Assembly (NCBI GenBank): GCA_003342815.1
Contig: PTEX01000164.1
Coordinates: forward strand, 1,341,748 to 1,405,747
DNA: 64,000 bases
Direction of reading: 5' to 3'
DNA from: Eudromia elegans
Taxonomy: Eukaryota > Chordata > Aves > Tinamiformes > Tinamidae
Below are positions 36,751-49,172 of the stretch, piece after piece. Within the stretch, counting starts at the first letter, position 1. Each line of letters begins with the position of its first letter. The translations under genes and the position numbers were made by a program. A model generated the notes under the pieces. The model had not been told where the DNA came from. It searched no databases and saw only the letters and a list, made by a program, of their open reading frames with translations.

Positions 36751-39700
36751 CTGTAGTAGCAAACATGCAGGCCAAGAAAAGAAAAAAAAAAAAAAAGAAG
36801 AAAAGAGCAATCATAGAACACATGCAAAAACAATGTATCTGCAATTACAGCTTTCTAAACACATCGATAAGCTTGCAATAAATAGATTAGGGACCAACAC
36901 ATCCAGCCTTTCAGGAAACGTTTAGTTGATTGTTCTAAAATAAGGGAAGCATTACATATTCAGGCATCTTTTAATGCTTTTTAGTTGAAGTTGACAGATT
37001 AAAGTTTGATAGTAAAAGAACATTTGGTACTGGTCAACATCATGGCAATACTGTACATAAATGACACCGTCCATTAATTCTTGGGATAAGAAACTTGTGT
37101 TTTGACATGGGAATCATTTGAGTTGACAGTATGCAAACATAAAATTCAATGTCATTATAAAACCACAATATGGTTTCAGAAACATCATGCTGTTTTCGTA
37201 AGTATACTTAAAGTTATTGAGGCCCACGCACTGCGTTGCTTTCATAGGCTCTGGTTCATGCTAATTAGGCCATGCAGGATAGCAACTCTCCAGAGAGAAC
37301 TCCAGACCAGGGACTGCCCAACAGGTATATCTGCTCTGAATCACTCATTTCCTCACAATTTCCACTTGTCAGTATGTCTGCCCGAGTAGAAATACGCACA
37401 CAGCACAGGTGCACAATGCTAGACTAATGCCCCTTATGTTCCTCAATCTGCAGCCTCAAAAACACGAGGCCAAAGGTGCCTGGTGGCCAGCAGGGGCTTT
37501 TTCCCTCCTTTGGACTAGTTCTGCTTTGACAGGCACCCTTCAGTCTGCATACATTTACCTCTTGGCCCTGTATTTGGAGTCTGAATTTCTACTTTTGATG
37601 GTCTTAGTTATAATTAACCTCATTTTCTTATTTGATGTTAATATTTAATAGGATGAAAAATATTTTGTATTCTCCTCCGAGTTTTCCTATATAATTTCTA
37701 TACTGCATACTAAAGTTTAGGGAGATTGCATTTGAAATATGACTTTGAAGGAAATACTTGAGTCATTATATCCTGACATCAAAACTGCAAACAACCACCC
37801 CTAAGTAACCTACCACAAGCTTCCAGGTACCACTAAATAAAAAAATTATAAAAACTGGACTTGACCCTGAAAATATATTTTAAAGGGACAAATGCATAAG
37901 GTCTTGCTCACAAACTAATAATTGTGCAAGTGAATTTTACATGGTGGCAAAAGGAGACAAAACAAATACTGCAAGACTTGTGCAGAGGCAATAAGAGAAT
38001 ATAAAGGATATGCTGGAGCTAGACTCACATGTTACCCTGAAAATTCTGGGGGATTTATCTAAAATTGTGTTTCCTTTCTGAATTTCATTGTAAAAGGTCA
38101 TGCATGCAAACTTGATTATAGTATCAGTTTGAACAGCTAGTAAGAGAGGTATTGGATATTTCTGTAATCAAAATGTCTTCTCATGGTTTCAGCATTTTGC
38201 GAATGCTAACAGGAGACAAAGGAAAAATTATAGGCAAGATGGACATAAGAAATAAAGGTTGATGAATGTGAAACTTAATGACACAAAACAGAACTTTGGT
38301 TTCACTCCTCAAACCATTTCTAGCTAGAATGAACTGGAATACAGAGAAGTGACTAACCACTAGAATTTCTAGCAACTCAACAGTGCTAGCTTCCTATTCT
38401 CCATTTTGGCTTAGTATTCACTATAATTCTCAGGTAGCTATTTTCTCTCTGCACTTAGGGGAAAAAAGGGTGAAATACAAAGTAGACAAAAGAACAGCTG
38501 TATAATTCCTTCAAAACAATTACTGTCCAATAATCAGCTTATTCAGCTCTTCTCTGTTGTGATTTATAAAGTATCTGCTTTCAGTTTATTCCTTGGAGGA
38601 TATTTGAGAAAAAATAGTGTTCTTCTTCTTTGTAGTCTAATGATGAAAAGACAGATCAACACAGGAAAAGCCTTTCTGAAATACAAAGGTCAGATTTCTA
38701 ATAATGAGCAGCAGCAGCACAGCTCTTAGCACTGTATCACATGAAACACAGCCAACAGGAACAAACATTCCCTTGTTTCCCATCTCTGTCTCCTCCCATT
38801 TCTCCTCATCATCTCGGTAGCTGGAAAAGTAAACGAATATCCCTGCTCTGCCAGTGTGAGGCTACCCTTCAGCTGACCAGTAGAGGAGGCTCTGACACCG
38901 AGTCATGGGCTTTCTGCCTAGAGAAAGAGGCTGTCATCTTGCTTCAATCCTTACAGCAAGCTTACTACTTGGGGGAAAACAGGATTTTAATTTCACAGTG
39001 TAATATGAGGGAATAAGTTTACAACTAATAAATGTAGAGGTGAGTCTCAAACATTTGGAAGGTACAAATTTTCTTTTCAATTCTGCAGTATTATGCTTTC
39101 CTTAGGAATATTTAAATTCTATGAAAGGTAAGCACCCCCTCTTACATCCAGGAGAGGCAAGAAAGATGAATTTCTATAGGAAGCAACATAACTAGTTTTT
39201 CAGGTCTTTTTCCCTCACTAACCTATGTTCTATTATATATTGCTATTGTTCTTGCAAACTAGTCCATTTTTTGCAGCATTTTTAGGAGAACAATTTCAAA
39301 ATTATTTAACTATACTGATGAATTTAACCACCCAACATGCCAAGGAAAAGCTAAATGTTAGTTTAATAGTTTTAGGGGAAAAAGGGAAAAAAAAGAAACA
39401 GGGGCACCATGGCATGAAATAACTTGGTTCAAAAACATCCAATGAAGAGATTTTGCCTAAGTCTCCTCTTCTGTACTATGCCCAAGAACTTTCTGGTAAT
39501 TTTTGCTTAGCCACACAAATCTCCAAATTTCGCAGGAAACAAATCACAGGCATTATAAGACTTTTCCTGAAATGGAAATATTTGCTCTCTGCAGTGTTTC
39601 ATAAACAAGACCAACACGCAGTCACGTTATTAATGATGTTATCTTTAATACCTTTGTGCAAAGGGCCAGAAGCTGAAGCTGTGCACTCAGCCTTAAGGCT

Positions 39701-42698
39701 CCAGCTAAAACATTTGGAACTGCCCTAAGCTGATTCCTTACCTGTATGTGCCCAATTGCATTCCCTCAGAAGGTGCAGAGTTCAGTCTAGTGGCTGCTGA
39801 TGGCTTAGTCTCAGTCCTTGGAGTCAGGCTTATTCTTCTTCCAGTTTGAATGCTTTCAGTCTCTTTTATGCCCTTCTCTTTCAACTATGCTACCCCTGTG
39901 CAAAAGGTCTGGCTAAATCTCACTCCAAATCAAAATAGTTTCAACTTGTAGATTAATATTAGAGAAGAGTAAATCTATCATTTCTGATGCAGACCCATAG
40001 CACAGTTGATCTCCAAACTTATGGCTGAAGGGACTGTGTCATCCATAAAACTGATTAGAGGGAAGGAGAGAACGCAAATGTTCCATTACTTACGGAATGT
40101 AGAACAGAACAATTTCTATCATACTGAAAAATTATGGCCTTTTTGTATATTCTTCACATTCTTTGAAGGGACTAAGTTTACTTTCTAAAATCTTGAGACA
40201 CCATAACCATGGCAGTCAAAAAAGACACCCATGCTTGAAGACTAGTGCAAGCTGCAATCAGATCAGCAGTAAGATATATAAGCCATAGATTGCTTTGTAC
40301 AAGACCCCAAACTTGCACATGCAGTATGCTTTAGCTGAACAGGCATGCCTTTAACTCTGAACCAGGGAGAAGAAAAACTTCTGTCCATACTTGTGGACAA
40401 CATAGTACTGACTGGCACATAATATGGTTGTTTGGTGTTTGAATTGCAACTGATATCATGTGCGTCATGAGACGAATGCTATCAAGTAATGATGCGGAAG
40501 TGACAGCTTCTGCCTACATATCACGGAACTCTTCATATTACAGAGTTACTAGACATAAAAATCAAGATTTCTTTGCTTTTTCTCTTTATTAAGTCCATTT
40601 ACTATAGCCATATCTTATGGCAACATTCCACACTACTCTTTGTAGTGTTAAGACTTTATTCTCATTCTTAGGCTTCTCCTCCAGCAATTCAATGCCTTCA
40701 TTTTCTCTCAAAATGCTCTCCAGTTGCTATACTCAGCAATACCTTGATTAACTTTCTGACAGTTACTCCTACCAAATTACTTGGGTTGATTCAAATAGTC
40801 AGCACCATCTTTGCTCTAAAACACAACCATCACACACCCTGACCTTGCAAGAATCCTCCTTGCCAGCACTCTACTGTTGTGTGTTCCCTCAGGGACAAAG
40901 ACCTACTTAAGAAAGCTTTTTGAATGTTTTTAGAAACCTGTTCCCCACTGTAGCTAAGAGCTGTCACCCTTCTCCCACATAAAGATTCCAGTAAGCTTCT
41001 TTCCTAAAATCAAATATTGCCTGTAGCCTACTCAGAATAGGCTACCTCCAACAGCTCCTATAAACATTTCACAAACACCAGGGCACGCAATGCTCAAGCC
41101 ACCATACTCCTGAGAAATTTAATCCTCGTATTTCTCAAGTGTAACACTGGAAAGGTGACTGGTATATTTTACTTTACAGCTTTCCTGTCAAAGGCAATTT
41201 TAGGCTTAAAAACAAACAAAAGCCCCTACAGTTTGTGGAATCAACTTTTTTACAGGATAGATACTAAAAGAAAGGATGTCTAGTGTGGTAAAAAGGTGTA
41301 AATGGCTATGGTTACTACTCATTCCAAAATTGATACTTGCCAGGGCAAGAAAATATAGTCATCAAAATCAAATGTATAAAAGCTATTATACTTCAGTGAC
41401 CATGGCGGAAGTGGGGAAATGTGTATTACATATACACATTTCCCATACATACATATGTATTTCACATACATATACATATGTGTAATACATATGTATTATT
41501 GAGAATCTCAAAAGACAGTTGGTCTTGTCTATTTTGCATGCCTAAGTCTGCAAAGACAAGTCTACCTGCTGCCTTCCAGGTAAATTGCCTTCTGTATAGT
41601 TCTTCAGGGCAAAGCAAGCACTCTCTTCCCCTTCCTGCCGCTACTCCTTCGCTGGAGCACTAGTTTAAGCAGAAGAACGAACCAGTCTTTTCTAGGAAGT
41701 TCACAGTACCGTTTGATCATTCTTCCAGAAAATCATAAGCAGAAACCACTCTGAGCAATATAAAGCCTCAGTTCCTTCTTCCCTTGCCCAAAATCTTTAC
41801 AAGATCCAAGACTTTCTGTCTCAACTATTAGTAGTCAGGCAGGTCCAAAAAATTGAACCAAACCATTCTCCCTAAATGCATTTACCTCCATTAGCTTGAA
41901 GCTGATCCATCAGCTATTATAGGAATGATGTTAACCTGAGATCTGAATTTGGAAGGCACAGTGTTTATAAAAAAATGGTGTATAGATATCAGAATTGACA
42001 ACTCTCTCCACCTCCTCAAAAAATCACCAATTTCTGTGTATATTCTGACCTTCAGTGCTTCTTAATTATTTTGCATTTTAGACACAAAAACAGCACTTAC
42101 AAAATGGGTAGAATCGCAGTAGTGAGGATATTGCCTTTATTTAACTCATCTAACTGAATTTATCAGCAACCTAAGTATTCTTCCAACAACTTTATCTTAG
42201 GAATGCATGCCATCTTTCAGGCATCTTTGATCCCACGTCCTCAGGCCAATGTCTGACAGGATACCAATGCGAGTTTTTCCTATGCTGTAATGTCCTTTTC
42301 ACAAGTCAGTGTCTTTTCAGCCATAGTCAAGATTTAGATACACTGAGACAGATGACTGTTTTTTTCCCCAGAATCTACAAAAGCAAACGCATGCTTTGGA
42401 AAGCTTTGTTAGCTGTCTGCAGACTAGTGAAGGACAAAATGAACCTTGTTCAGTCATTCAGACCAGACCAGATCCTGTCTGAGGACAGCTGGATGCTTTG
42501 TTTCTTCTCATCAGAAATTGGCAAAACATAGCTCTTCTGTACTATAGGCATTGTTGGTACCTGCACATTCACTCTATGTTTACCTGCTTTCGGGTGGCAA
42601 AGCCTTCTGTAGTAGGTATCCACATTCGGTACAGTAATAACTTTACTGTAATAACTTTACTGATAATAACTTTAGCTAAAGAGAAAAACATCACATAC
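36751..42698. other. LDB3 intron
   Basis: Intron between the PDZ-linker and heart ZM exons. It holds a palindromic TA/CA-rich stretch (about 41425-41505) and a three-unit tandem repeat of roughly 15 bases (42630-42675), which lies just downstream of the linker-exon donor on the transcribed strand. A candidate 45-nt exon-like block sits at 39742-39786. Confidence 0.65.
39742..39786 (-). other. Unassigned 45-nt exon-like block
   Basis: A strong donor (TACAG|gtaagg) and a weak acceptor (gcagccactag) enclose 45 nt open only in phase 2, reading LNSAPSEGMQLGTY. The phase would allow LDB3 PDZ exon to this block to skeletal ZM or common exon. Confidence 0.25.
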
Positions 42699-42774
42699 CT
42701 TCTGGTGGGGAATTACAGGCCGGGGAGAGTCAATTCTGGGTGCTGAGGTTGAAACTGGCACCGGACGTTTAGAT
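42699..42774 (-). CDS. LDB3: LDB3 exon: PDZ-to-ZM linker
   Basis: This 76-nt exon has acceptor ...tttttggttcccag and donor CAGAAG|gtatgt, and goes from phase 2 to phase 0. The split codon AA|A restores Lys, giving K-SKRPVPVSTSAP and ending RPVIPHQK. Human LDB3 has SKRPIPISTTAP and PLPVIPHQK at this point, so the match is clear. The exon ends at the branch point for tissue-specific splicing: both the heart ZM exon (36344-36750) and the skeletal micro-exon (31905-31927) start in phase 0 and can follow it. Confidence 0.95.
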
Positions 42775-45479
42775 CTGGGAACCAAAAACAAGGAAGAAAC
42801 ATTGCTAATCAGGATTCCTCTTTTTCACATCTAATTTTAAAACTCACAGCTAATTCTGCAGCAAAGCTAAGCATAGCCTAGATTTTTGCTAGTTATCAGT
42901 ATACTTTTTCCCCCACCTCCTCATTTGCAAACATCTTAGATAAAAGAGATAAGAGATTTGGTTTTTCTGAATGATGTAAAGCACCAGTTACAGAACCAGC
43001 CTTTGATCTGGGAGGATCTCTATTCTCCAACACTTTTTGACAGACTGCATTTTCAAAAATATCAGCCACAACCATTGGAAAAAAAAATCAAGTTCAGGCT
43101 GCACTCTGGAAAACAGCACTTCTAAGTGCCTTGAAATGCAGATAGTAAACCTTGATATTGAGGCACCTCAAGATGAACTTCAACAGATTAAAATTTGCTG
43201 TCTTAAACTGCTGTAGCAAATGCCGTAAAACTTAAGACTCCTCTGCAGGAAGAAACCTGGACTTCATTTTGGACAATTTTGAGTTTCAACAGGAACAGAA
43301 CATCACCTACAAGCTCACCATACTCCTCTCCAAATGCCATCCTTTCTCCTGTTCGTGACAAGTGTATGCACAAATACACTTAAACACCAGATACCAAAAT
43401 AAAAATGAAAAACCTACCAAAATTTTCAAAACACTCATTTCTCCCTTTCATAGAAGCCCATTGACAAATGTTAACTAAATCACTTAATGAAATATTATGG
43501 GACACTCAGGTAACTAACAGGTTATTTGTGGAGGTGTTTGTGAGAACATGCATTGAACATCCCTTTGAAAACTCCTCAGTGCATATGGGATTTACCAGAA
43601 AGAAATGAAAAATGAACTAAGAATCAAAAGAATCAAAACTAGACAACATTGTTGTCAATTTACAATATAGTGTTACACCTGGAATACTCGAAGTAAAATG
43701 ACGTTTCAAAACTTAGACAAAGGTACAAGCATGAAATAAAAATACTAAAAAAACAAATTTACTACTCAAGCAAAAATAACCAAGATATTTGAAACCATTT
43801 GCTTTAGAGAGGAAATGAATATTGGAAGCTATTACAGAGTTTTTGAAAATAATGGATGGTAGAAAAAGAAAAATAAAGTTGTGTTCCTGGACATTAAGTA
43901 AAACTGAAAAGACAACATATACACAATTGACAGAAGCAAACAATTTTTCTTCGAGTACTTGATTAACTTGAGGTGAAACTCATCGTTGCAAAACATCACT
44001 GAGAATATGAGATTAGTAGGATTTCAGACATTTATACAGATAATAATCTCCAAAGCTGCTCTAGGTTGGGAAAAAAACCACGTAGCAATACAGATCCTCA
44101 TTTTTCAAGGCACAGCTTAATAGTAGCCTAATAGTGGAAGGCATAAGCTCTCTAGGTTATGCTCATTATTTCTTTACCAACAGGTATATTGCCCTTTCCT
44201 CTGATATACCTAACAGTGGTATCTACTGGAGAAAAGAAACTGGGCAAGGCAACTGCAGGACTCATCCACCAGGTCAGTTCCTCCATTAATGTCTAGCTTC
44301 ACGTCCAATAGAGTATGGAGTTTAAGTGTGGCAACCAAAAACACCTATGTAGGCAGAATTAAACACCAAAAAAAGTAAGAAAAAGGAAAAATACTTAACG
44401 GAACTTATAAGCTTTGGAAATTATTCCACTTCAGAGATGAAAACAAAGATGATGTGAACAACATAGAAGCCCATCTCATAAGGGGCTGATACAAAAAATG
44501 TTTGAAGAAGAAATGAAGAAGCATTTAGTAAACAATATGCAATTAACCTGTGAAACTTATCATGAAAAACGAAAAAAAAAAAAAAAAGGCAGAAAGTAAA
44601 AAAACAAAAACAAAGACAAAAAAAAGTAAAAAAGACAAGTTAAATCTTAGTTCTGACTACTTGAGTTGTCCATTTAACATGGGCTAAGACCAGTAACGTG
44701 TTAGACAATGTGGCTTCAGCCAAAGAGCAAATTAAGGAGCCAAACACAGCAGCAGCGTCCTGTTTTCAAGGCTTGTAATGAAAAGCTCGAGCCTTGTGAC
44801 ATCATTTTAAGTTCTCCAAGTCCTGCCTGGGACATCAATAAGCAGCAGCCTCCCTGACTTTACTAAGAATCACAGAAGACAAAAGTCTGAACATTTCACA
44901 GCACTTCAAATATAACTCAGATTTTTTGTGAACTAATGTGAGACCTAGTTCCCCATATCTGGGAATCTGTGCCACAATAAAAAAGAAGAGTATTTTCATC
45001 AGCAGTTTTGCCTTCTATATTTCAATGGTAAACACAAGAATTGGCATTTGGCTAGATGATTGATTTTGTAATTATTTATCTGTGCTGTGCTGCATTTGCC
45101 TGAGTTACAAGACCAGCAATTATTCTTTCCAGGTCTAATGTTCATTCCCACAGCAATATATGGACCCAAACTCATGCATAAACAGCATCAGCCTAAAGGG
45201 AAACTGCTACTCAGAAGACTATCAAAGTGAATTTGTTTGGTAGTATCTAATTTCTCTTTCTCCTTTGAAGCAATTTGAGTCTAGGCAGACAAGAACTTTA
45301 TCTGCCAAAGTGAAAGGTAAGAGGGAGGGAATTTAGGGAAATCTCATGGAAGGAGGGAAAAGAAAGGAGTAGGAAGAAGAAAATGTATACTTCTTGTTTT
45401 TAAAAAGGTACATAATTAAAACTGGTAGAGCAGCAATGAAACATTTCTCTTTCGTTCCCTCTTATTTCTTCTCTCTCAC

Positions 45480-45780
45480 TTTGGTGTGCCTGATGCAGCC
45501 CTTCCAGCCTCCCTCATGCTAAGGAGGCAGCTCCTGCAGAATCTCCTTTAAGGAACTGCCCTCCCATCTCCTGCCCTCCAGCTTTGTCCCTCCTGAGCTG
45601 AGCCAGCAGCTGCCCAAGCCTGGCTCAGCTGTGCTCTGGGACGCAGCCTTCCTGACTCCTGTGCTGCAGCAGCTCCCTCTGGCACAGGGGCAACTCTGCT
45701 CACCTGCCCACAGCCCTGCGTGGCCCTTCTCTGTGAGCTGGTGGGAGGTTTTGTGAGCCTGTCCATAAACAGCTACCGAT
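45480..45780. other. GC-rich patch of unknown origin
   Basis: About 300 bases of clearly GC-rich, CpG-poor DNA (many CTG/CAG and CCT/AGG words) within AT-rich intron. It lies directly downstream, on the transcribed strand, of the exon-like block 45807-45845. It may be an old interspersed repeat. No terminal repeats or coding match were recognised. Confidence 0.4.
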
Positions 45781-45806
45781 TCAAAATAAGGACCCCCTAC
45801 ACTCAC

Positions 45807-45845
45807 CTCTACTAAGTTGGCCAAAGGCAAACCTGGGTTGCTTAA
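45807..45845 (-). CDS. Candidate 39-nt micro-exon
   Basis: Near-ideal splice sites (acceptor ...cacaccctttcccacag, donor GTAGAG|gtgagt) enclose 39 nt reading LSNPGLPLANLVE in phase 0 in and out. That phase fits the preceding candidate (48916-48940) and both LDB3 ZM modules that may follow (36344-36750, 31905-31927). The peptide is unrecognised. Confidence 0.4.
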
Positions 45846-47168
45846 CTGTGGGAAAGGGTGTGTGAGAATTGAGACACATGGTGGAAAACAATCAGAATAA
45901 CCCAAAGGGGGTCAGAGCCTAATCTCATATAAGCTCCAAAAATAGCATTGCACTTGAAAGCTATGTTAAGCATAATTATTTATTATTCATGATCTTATGA
46001 TCATATTAATTATTTATGATTATAGGCAGACATTAAAAACAAATCCCAATTAAAATAAATACAAAAATAATGAGAAGAGATAATTTCTTGGACTCATGAC
46101 ATGAAGAGTGGAACAAAATAAAATATTAGAAAAAAGATGTAATAACAAAGAGGTAGTTATAATTATGATGACCAAGATTCCCAGAAAACAATTCAGAGTT
46201 GTGCTGCTACTACAGGACTGATACTGACATACTTTCAGCTTGTTCACCAGGCAGAACAGAAAAGGGTTCAACACCTTTTTTTTTTATTTTTTAAATGCTG
46301 CTAAGTGCCTAGACTCCCTCTTCACCAAGAGAACTACATACTATTTAATGCCAAATAATTATTCCAATGCTTTTTGCAGGAGCTAAACAGTCAATTATGC
46401 CACAGAGACAGGATGTCCCAGTAGTAAGGCTACTATCTAGAGAACTGAGATTCATTTTTCTCGGTCACTACAAAGGAGAGCCTGCAGAACATAAATTGGG
46501 CATTTGGTCCTTCCTGTGAAGGAATACTTCCCATAGGAAGGTGAACTCAAAGACTGCTTCAATAATACAGCAATATAATCAACAGATGTTTTCCATAATT
46601 GTTTACTTTTTTTTCCTGAAGCTTTGAGGCAAAAACAAGTTGACTCTACAAATATAGTATAAACTGTATGCTGTAAATCTACAAATGTACTATAAATCCT
46701 ATGACTGTACAACTAATCTGGGCATGTCTGTTGTACTTCAATTGCCAGAGATGGGACACAAATTACAGGCAAGACAGAGAGATAAAGAAAGAAGCACAGA
46801 TGAAATCTTGTGCCCAGAAGCACAATAAGCATTTGGAGACAGCAAAACTTCTGGGAGAAACAATTAAGTTTGACCAACTGAATTTGAGAGAGAGTTTTAC
46901 TATCAGCATAGCTCCATGTCCTAAGACTGCTGAGGAAAGTTAGCTATGATCAGAGTAGTTCACTTCCTTTTGAGTTATTCAAGTGCCATCTGAAGTTGCC
47001 ATTCAGTAATGAAGAAACAGTCAGACAGTACTGAGTGTTCCATATTGTCATCTGTGCCTCACACCCACCAAGAGGAGCATAGATGCAATGAGGTGGCCAA
47101 CTGTTGTTGGTGACAGAGCCAAGCAAGACAAAACAGGGACACCAACAACTTAGATTGTTTGGGGCGGG

Positions 47169-47185
47169 GTGTGTGTGTGTGTGTG
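47169..47185. repeat. GT dinucleotide repeat
   Basis: About eight uninterrupted GT units on the plus strand, flanked by G-rich sequence. Confidence 0.85.
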
Positions 47186-48063
47186 AGGATGGGGGGTGAT
47201 GGGCATGGAACATCGTAATAAAATGGCTCCAAAAGAAACTATTGGTCTCACAAATGGCAAAATCAATGCAGTAAACTTTAGCATTTTACTTGTTGGAACG
47301 ATGCCTCTTCTAACTTTTTAAAAAGACTGTATTATTCATTCCAACTAGCTTCAAGTGTGTAATGGTAAGTTTGACGCATCTGCGCTTAAGCTAATCAACA
47401 TTAACCAACAAGGTCTCAACCATAATACACTGTGACTTTCTTGCCTATGGTAAGATTTTCAGCCACATATTGACTCCTTGTTCAGAACATAGCCCACAAC
47501 TATTTCTCTGACAGATACAAACTGTCATGTTTATTCAGTAAACTATGTCAGCCCACTGACACTAAGATGTGCAGTGATACCCGGCATGACCCTTCCATGG
47601 TCAGTGGAATATCATAGGCAATGGATTCTAACGTATTCCCATGGAGATCATCCTCAGCTCATGCATAGATACTTTACAAATAAAAGGCTGCATTTTAACA
47701 TCCCTCCTAGGAAGGAAGATATTAAGAGATAGGGGGGAGGAAGTGATGTACACAGAGAACTCTTCTAATTCTGTAGCAGAACCTTCTTGTAACAAAGACT
47801 TCATTGCCCTTTCAGGCCTTGACATTTATTCAGTTTCCTGAAGCTCTTTTCTAAAACTAACAAGGGCATTTTATGAACTGAGTGTAAACAAAAGTCCACC
47901 AAATTAAACTGCTCATGTAAGAAATATAAATATATTTACTGGAGTGACTAACATTCATATTTTATTTCATTTTCCATGGAAAAAGCTGCTCATTAATTTT
48001 AACAGCATTAACATTACTACTCAGAGAATGGTGACTCAGAGGCCTGTTCACATGCTAGCCCCA

Positions 48064-48470
48064 CACAGAATCATAGAATGCTTAAGATGGAAAGTGACCT
48101 CTAGAGGTCATCAATCCAACCCCTCTGCACACACAGGGTCTCCTAGAACATGAGGCACCGGGAGGCATCCAAGCGGGTTTTGAAGATCTCCAGAGAAGGA
48201 GACTCCACAACTTCTCTCAGCAACCTGTTTCTGGACTCTGTCACATTCACTGTTAAGAAATTCTTTCTTAAGTTCCTATGAAACTTTTGATGCCTCAATT
48301 TGTGGCCATTTCCTCTAGTCCTATCGCTGGCCACTACTGAGAAGAGGTTGGCCCCATCCTCCTCACTCCCTCCCCTGAGGTACTTATAGACACTGATCAG
48401 GTCCCCTCTCAGTCTTCTCTCCTCCAGGCTAAAGATGCCCAGCCCTCTTACTTTTGCTCATAGGGCAGAT
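48064..48470 (-). mobile_element. CR1 LINE 3' fragment
   Basis: The plus strand reads acagaatcatagaatgct and continues through the usual reverse complement of the CR1 3' region, including wording close to ccctctcagtcttctctcct. No usable ORF remains. The element lies between two candidate exons of the internal-promoter transcript, in the LDB3 sense orientation. Confidence 0.9.
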
Positions 48471-48915
48471 CTAATACAACCTACTGCTCTCTCAGTGCAC
48501 CTGAGCACAGAGACCACTGGGTAGGGAATAAGACTCCTTTATTGCACAAGGAATGAGATAGCCTCTATCCCTGATAACACATGGTAAACCCCTTAATCCT
48601 CTAACAAATGTGATATGCTTTTCTACACTATGAGCACACAGGAGTACTAGATTTGGGGAGGAAATTTTGGATACAGGAGACAGATGGTTCAAAAGTTCTA
48701 GAACCAAGACTAAACAAAAATAAAAGTGTGCTGAACCTGTCAAACACATATCTCCTATTCTTATCCGACAGATAAATTCTAGGAGATGCATTCACAGTGC
48801 TGACCACTAGCAAAAGTGAATTATCACTATGGCTAGCATTCCTTTCAAAAAAATAAAAATCACATTCACATGAGTTCATATTCTGCTGCTAACATGTGAG
48901 CACTCCCAATTTTAC

Positions 48916-48940
48916 CTCTTCTTTTTGCTTTGCTGGAGAG
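48916..48940 (-). CDS. Candidate 25-nt micro-exon
   Basis: A very good acceptor (...cttctgctgctgctgtccag) and donor (AGAG|gtaaaa) flank 25 nt. In the phase set by the exon at 48983-49065 it completes a Ser codon and reads SPAKQKEE, ending in phase 0. It could equally follow the LDB3 PDZ exon (phase 2) as an alternative to the linker exon. Confidence 0.38.
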
Positions 48941-48982
48941 CTGGACAGCAGCAGCAGAAGTGGGAAAGCTCTTAAGTCCTAC

Positions 48983-49065
48983 CTTGACTGCTGAAATGAC
49001 CTCCCTCTGAGACCTTGAGATTTCCTGGCTTTTTGTGAGAGTTCCAGGACATTGTCACTGTCCAT
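48983..49065 (-). CDS. Candidate alternative first coding exon (PDZ-less LDB3 form)
   Basis: An ATG in strong context (gagagccATGG) opens 27 codons beginning MDSDNVLELSQKARKSQG and ending SFQQS, then AG|gtagga, leaving phase 2. Codons have the purine-first bias of real coding sequence and almost no low-complexity residues. Phase 2 is what the PDZ-linker exon (42699-42774) needs, so splicing there would give SFQQSR followed by SKRPVPV, an LDB3 protein without PDZ. It can instead continue through the block at 48916-48940. A plausible acceptor (ggtgtgcag at 49074) also exists, so it could be an internal exon entered in phase 1 rather than a first exon. I do not recognise the peptide. Confidence 0.4.
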
Positions 49066-49118
49066 GGCTCTCTCTGCACACCAGAATACAGCTACAAAAA
49101 TTAACATTTGCGCAGTAG

Positions 49119-49125
49119 TTATATA
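49119..49125 (-). promoter_or_regulatory. Candidate TATA box of an internal LDB3 promoter
   Basis: TATATAA on the minus strand lies about 55 bp upstream of the ATG at 49065. Transcription would be expected to start near 49095, giving a 5' UTR of about 30 nt. A MEF2-type site and an E-box CAGGTG (49238-49243) lie further upstream. Confidence 0.4.
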
Positions 49126-49162
49126 TGGTTTGTTTATGGTTACTATTACTGTTTATATTTCT

Positions 49163-49172
49163 CTATAAATAA
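49163..49172. promoter_or_regulatory. MEF2-type site
   Basis: CTATAAATAA fits the MEF2 consensus YTAWWWWTAR exactly. It lies about 40 bp upstream (minus-strand sense) of a TATA box. MEF2 drives many muscle promoters. Such sites also occur by chance in AT-rich DNA. Confidence 0.4.

Noticed and set aside
45519..45905. 128-codon minus-strand open frame
   Set aside because: Its length comes from the GC-rich patch. Only the 39-nt part between strong splice sites (45807-45845) looks like an exon.
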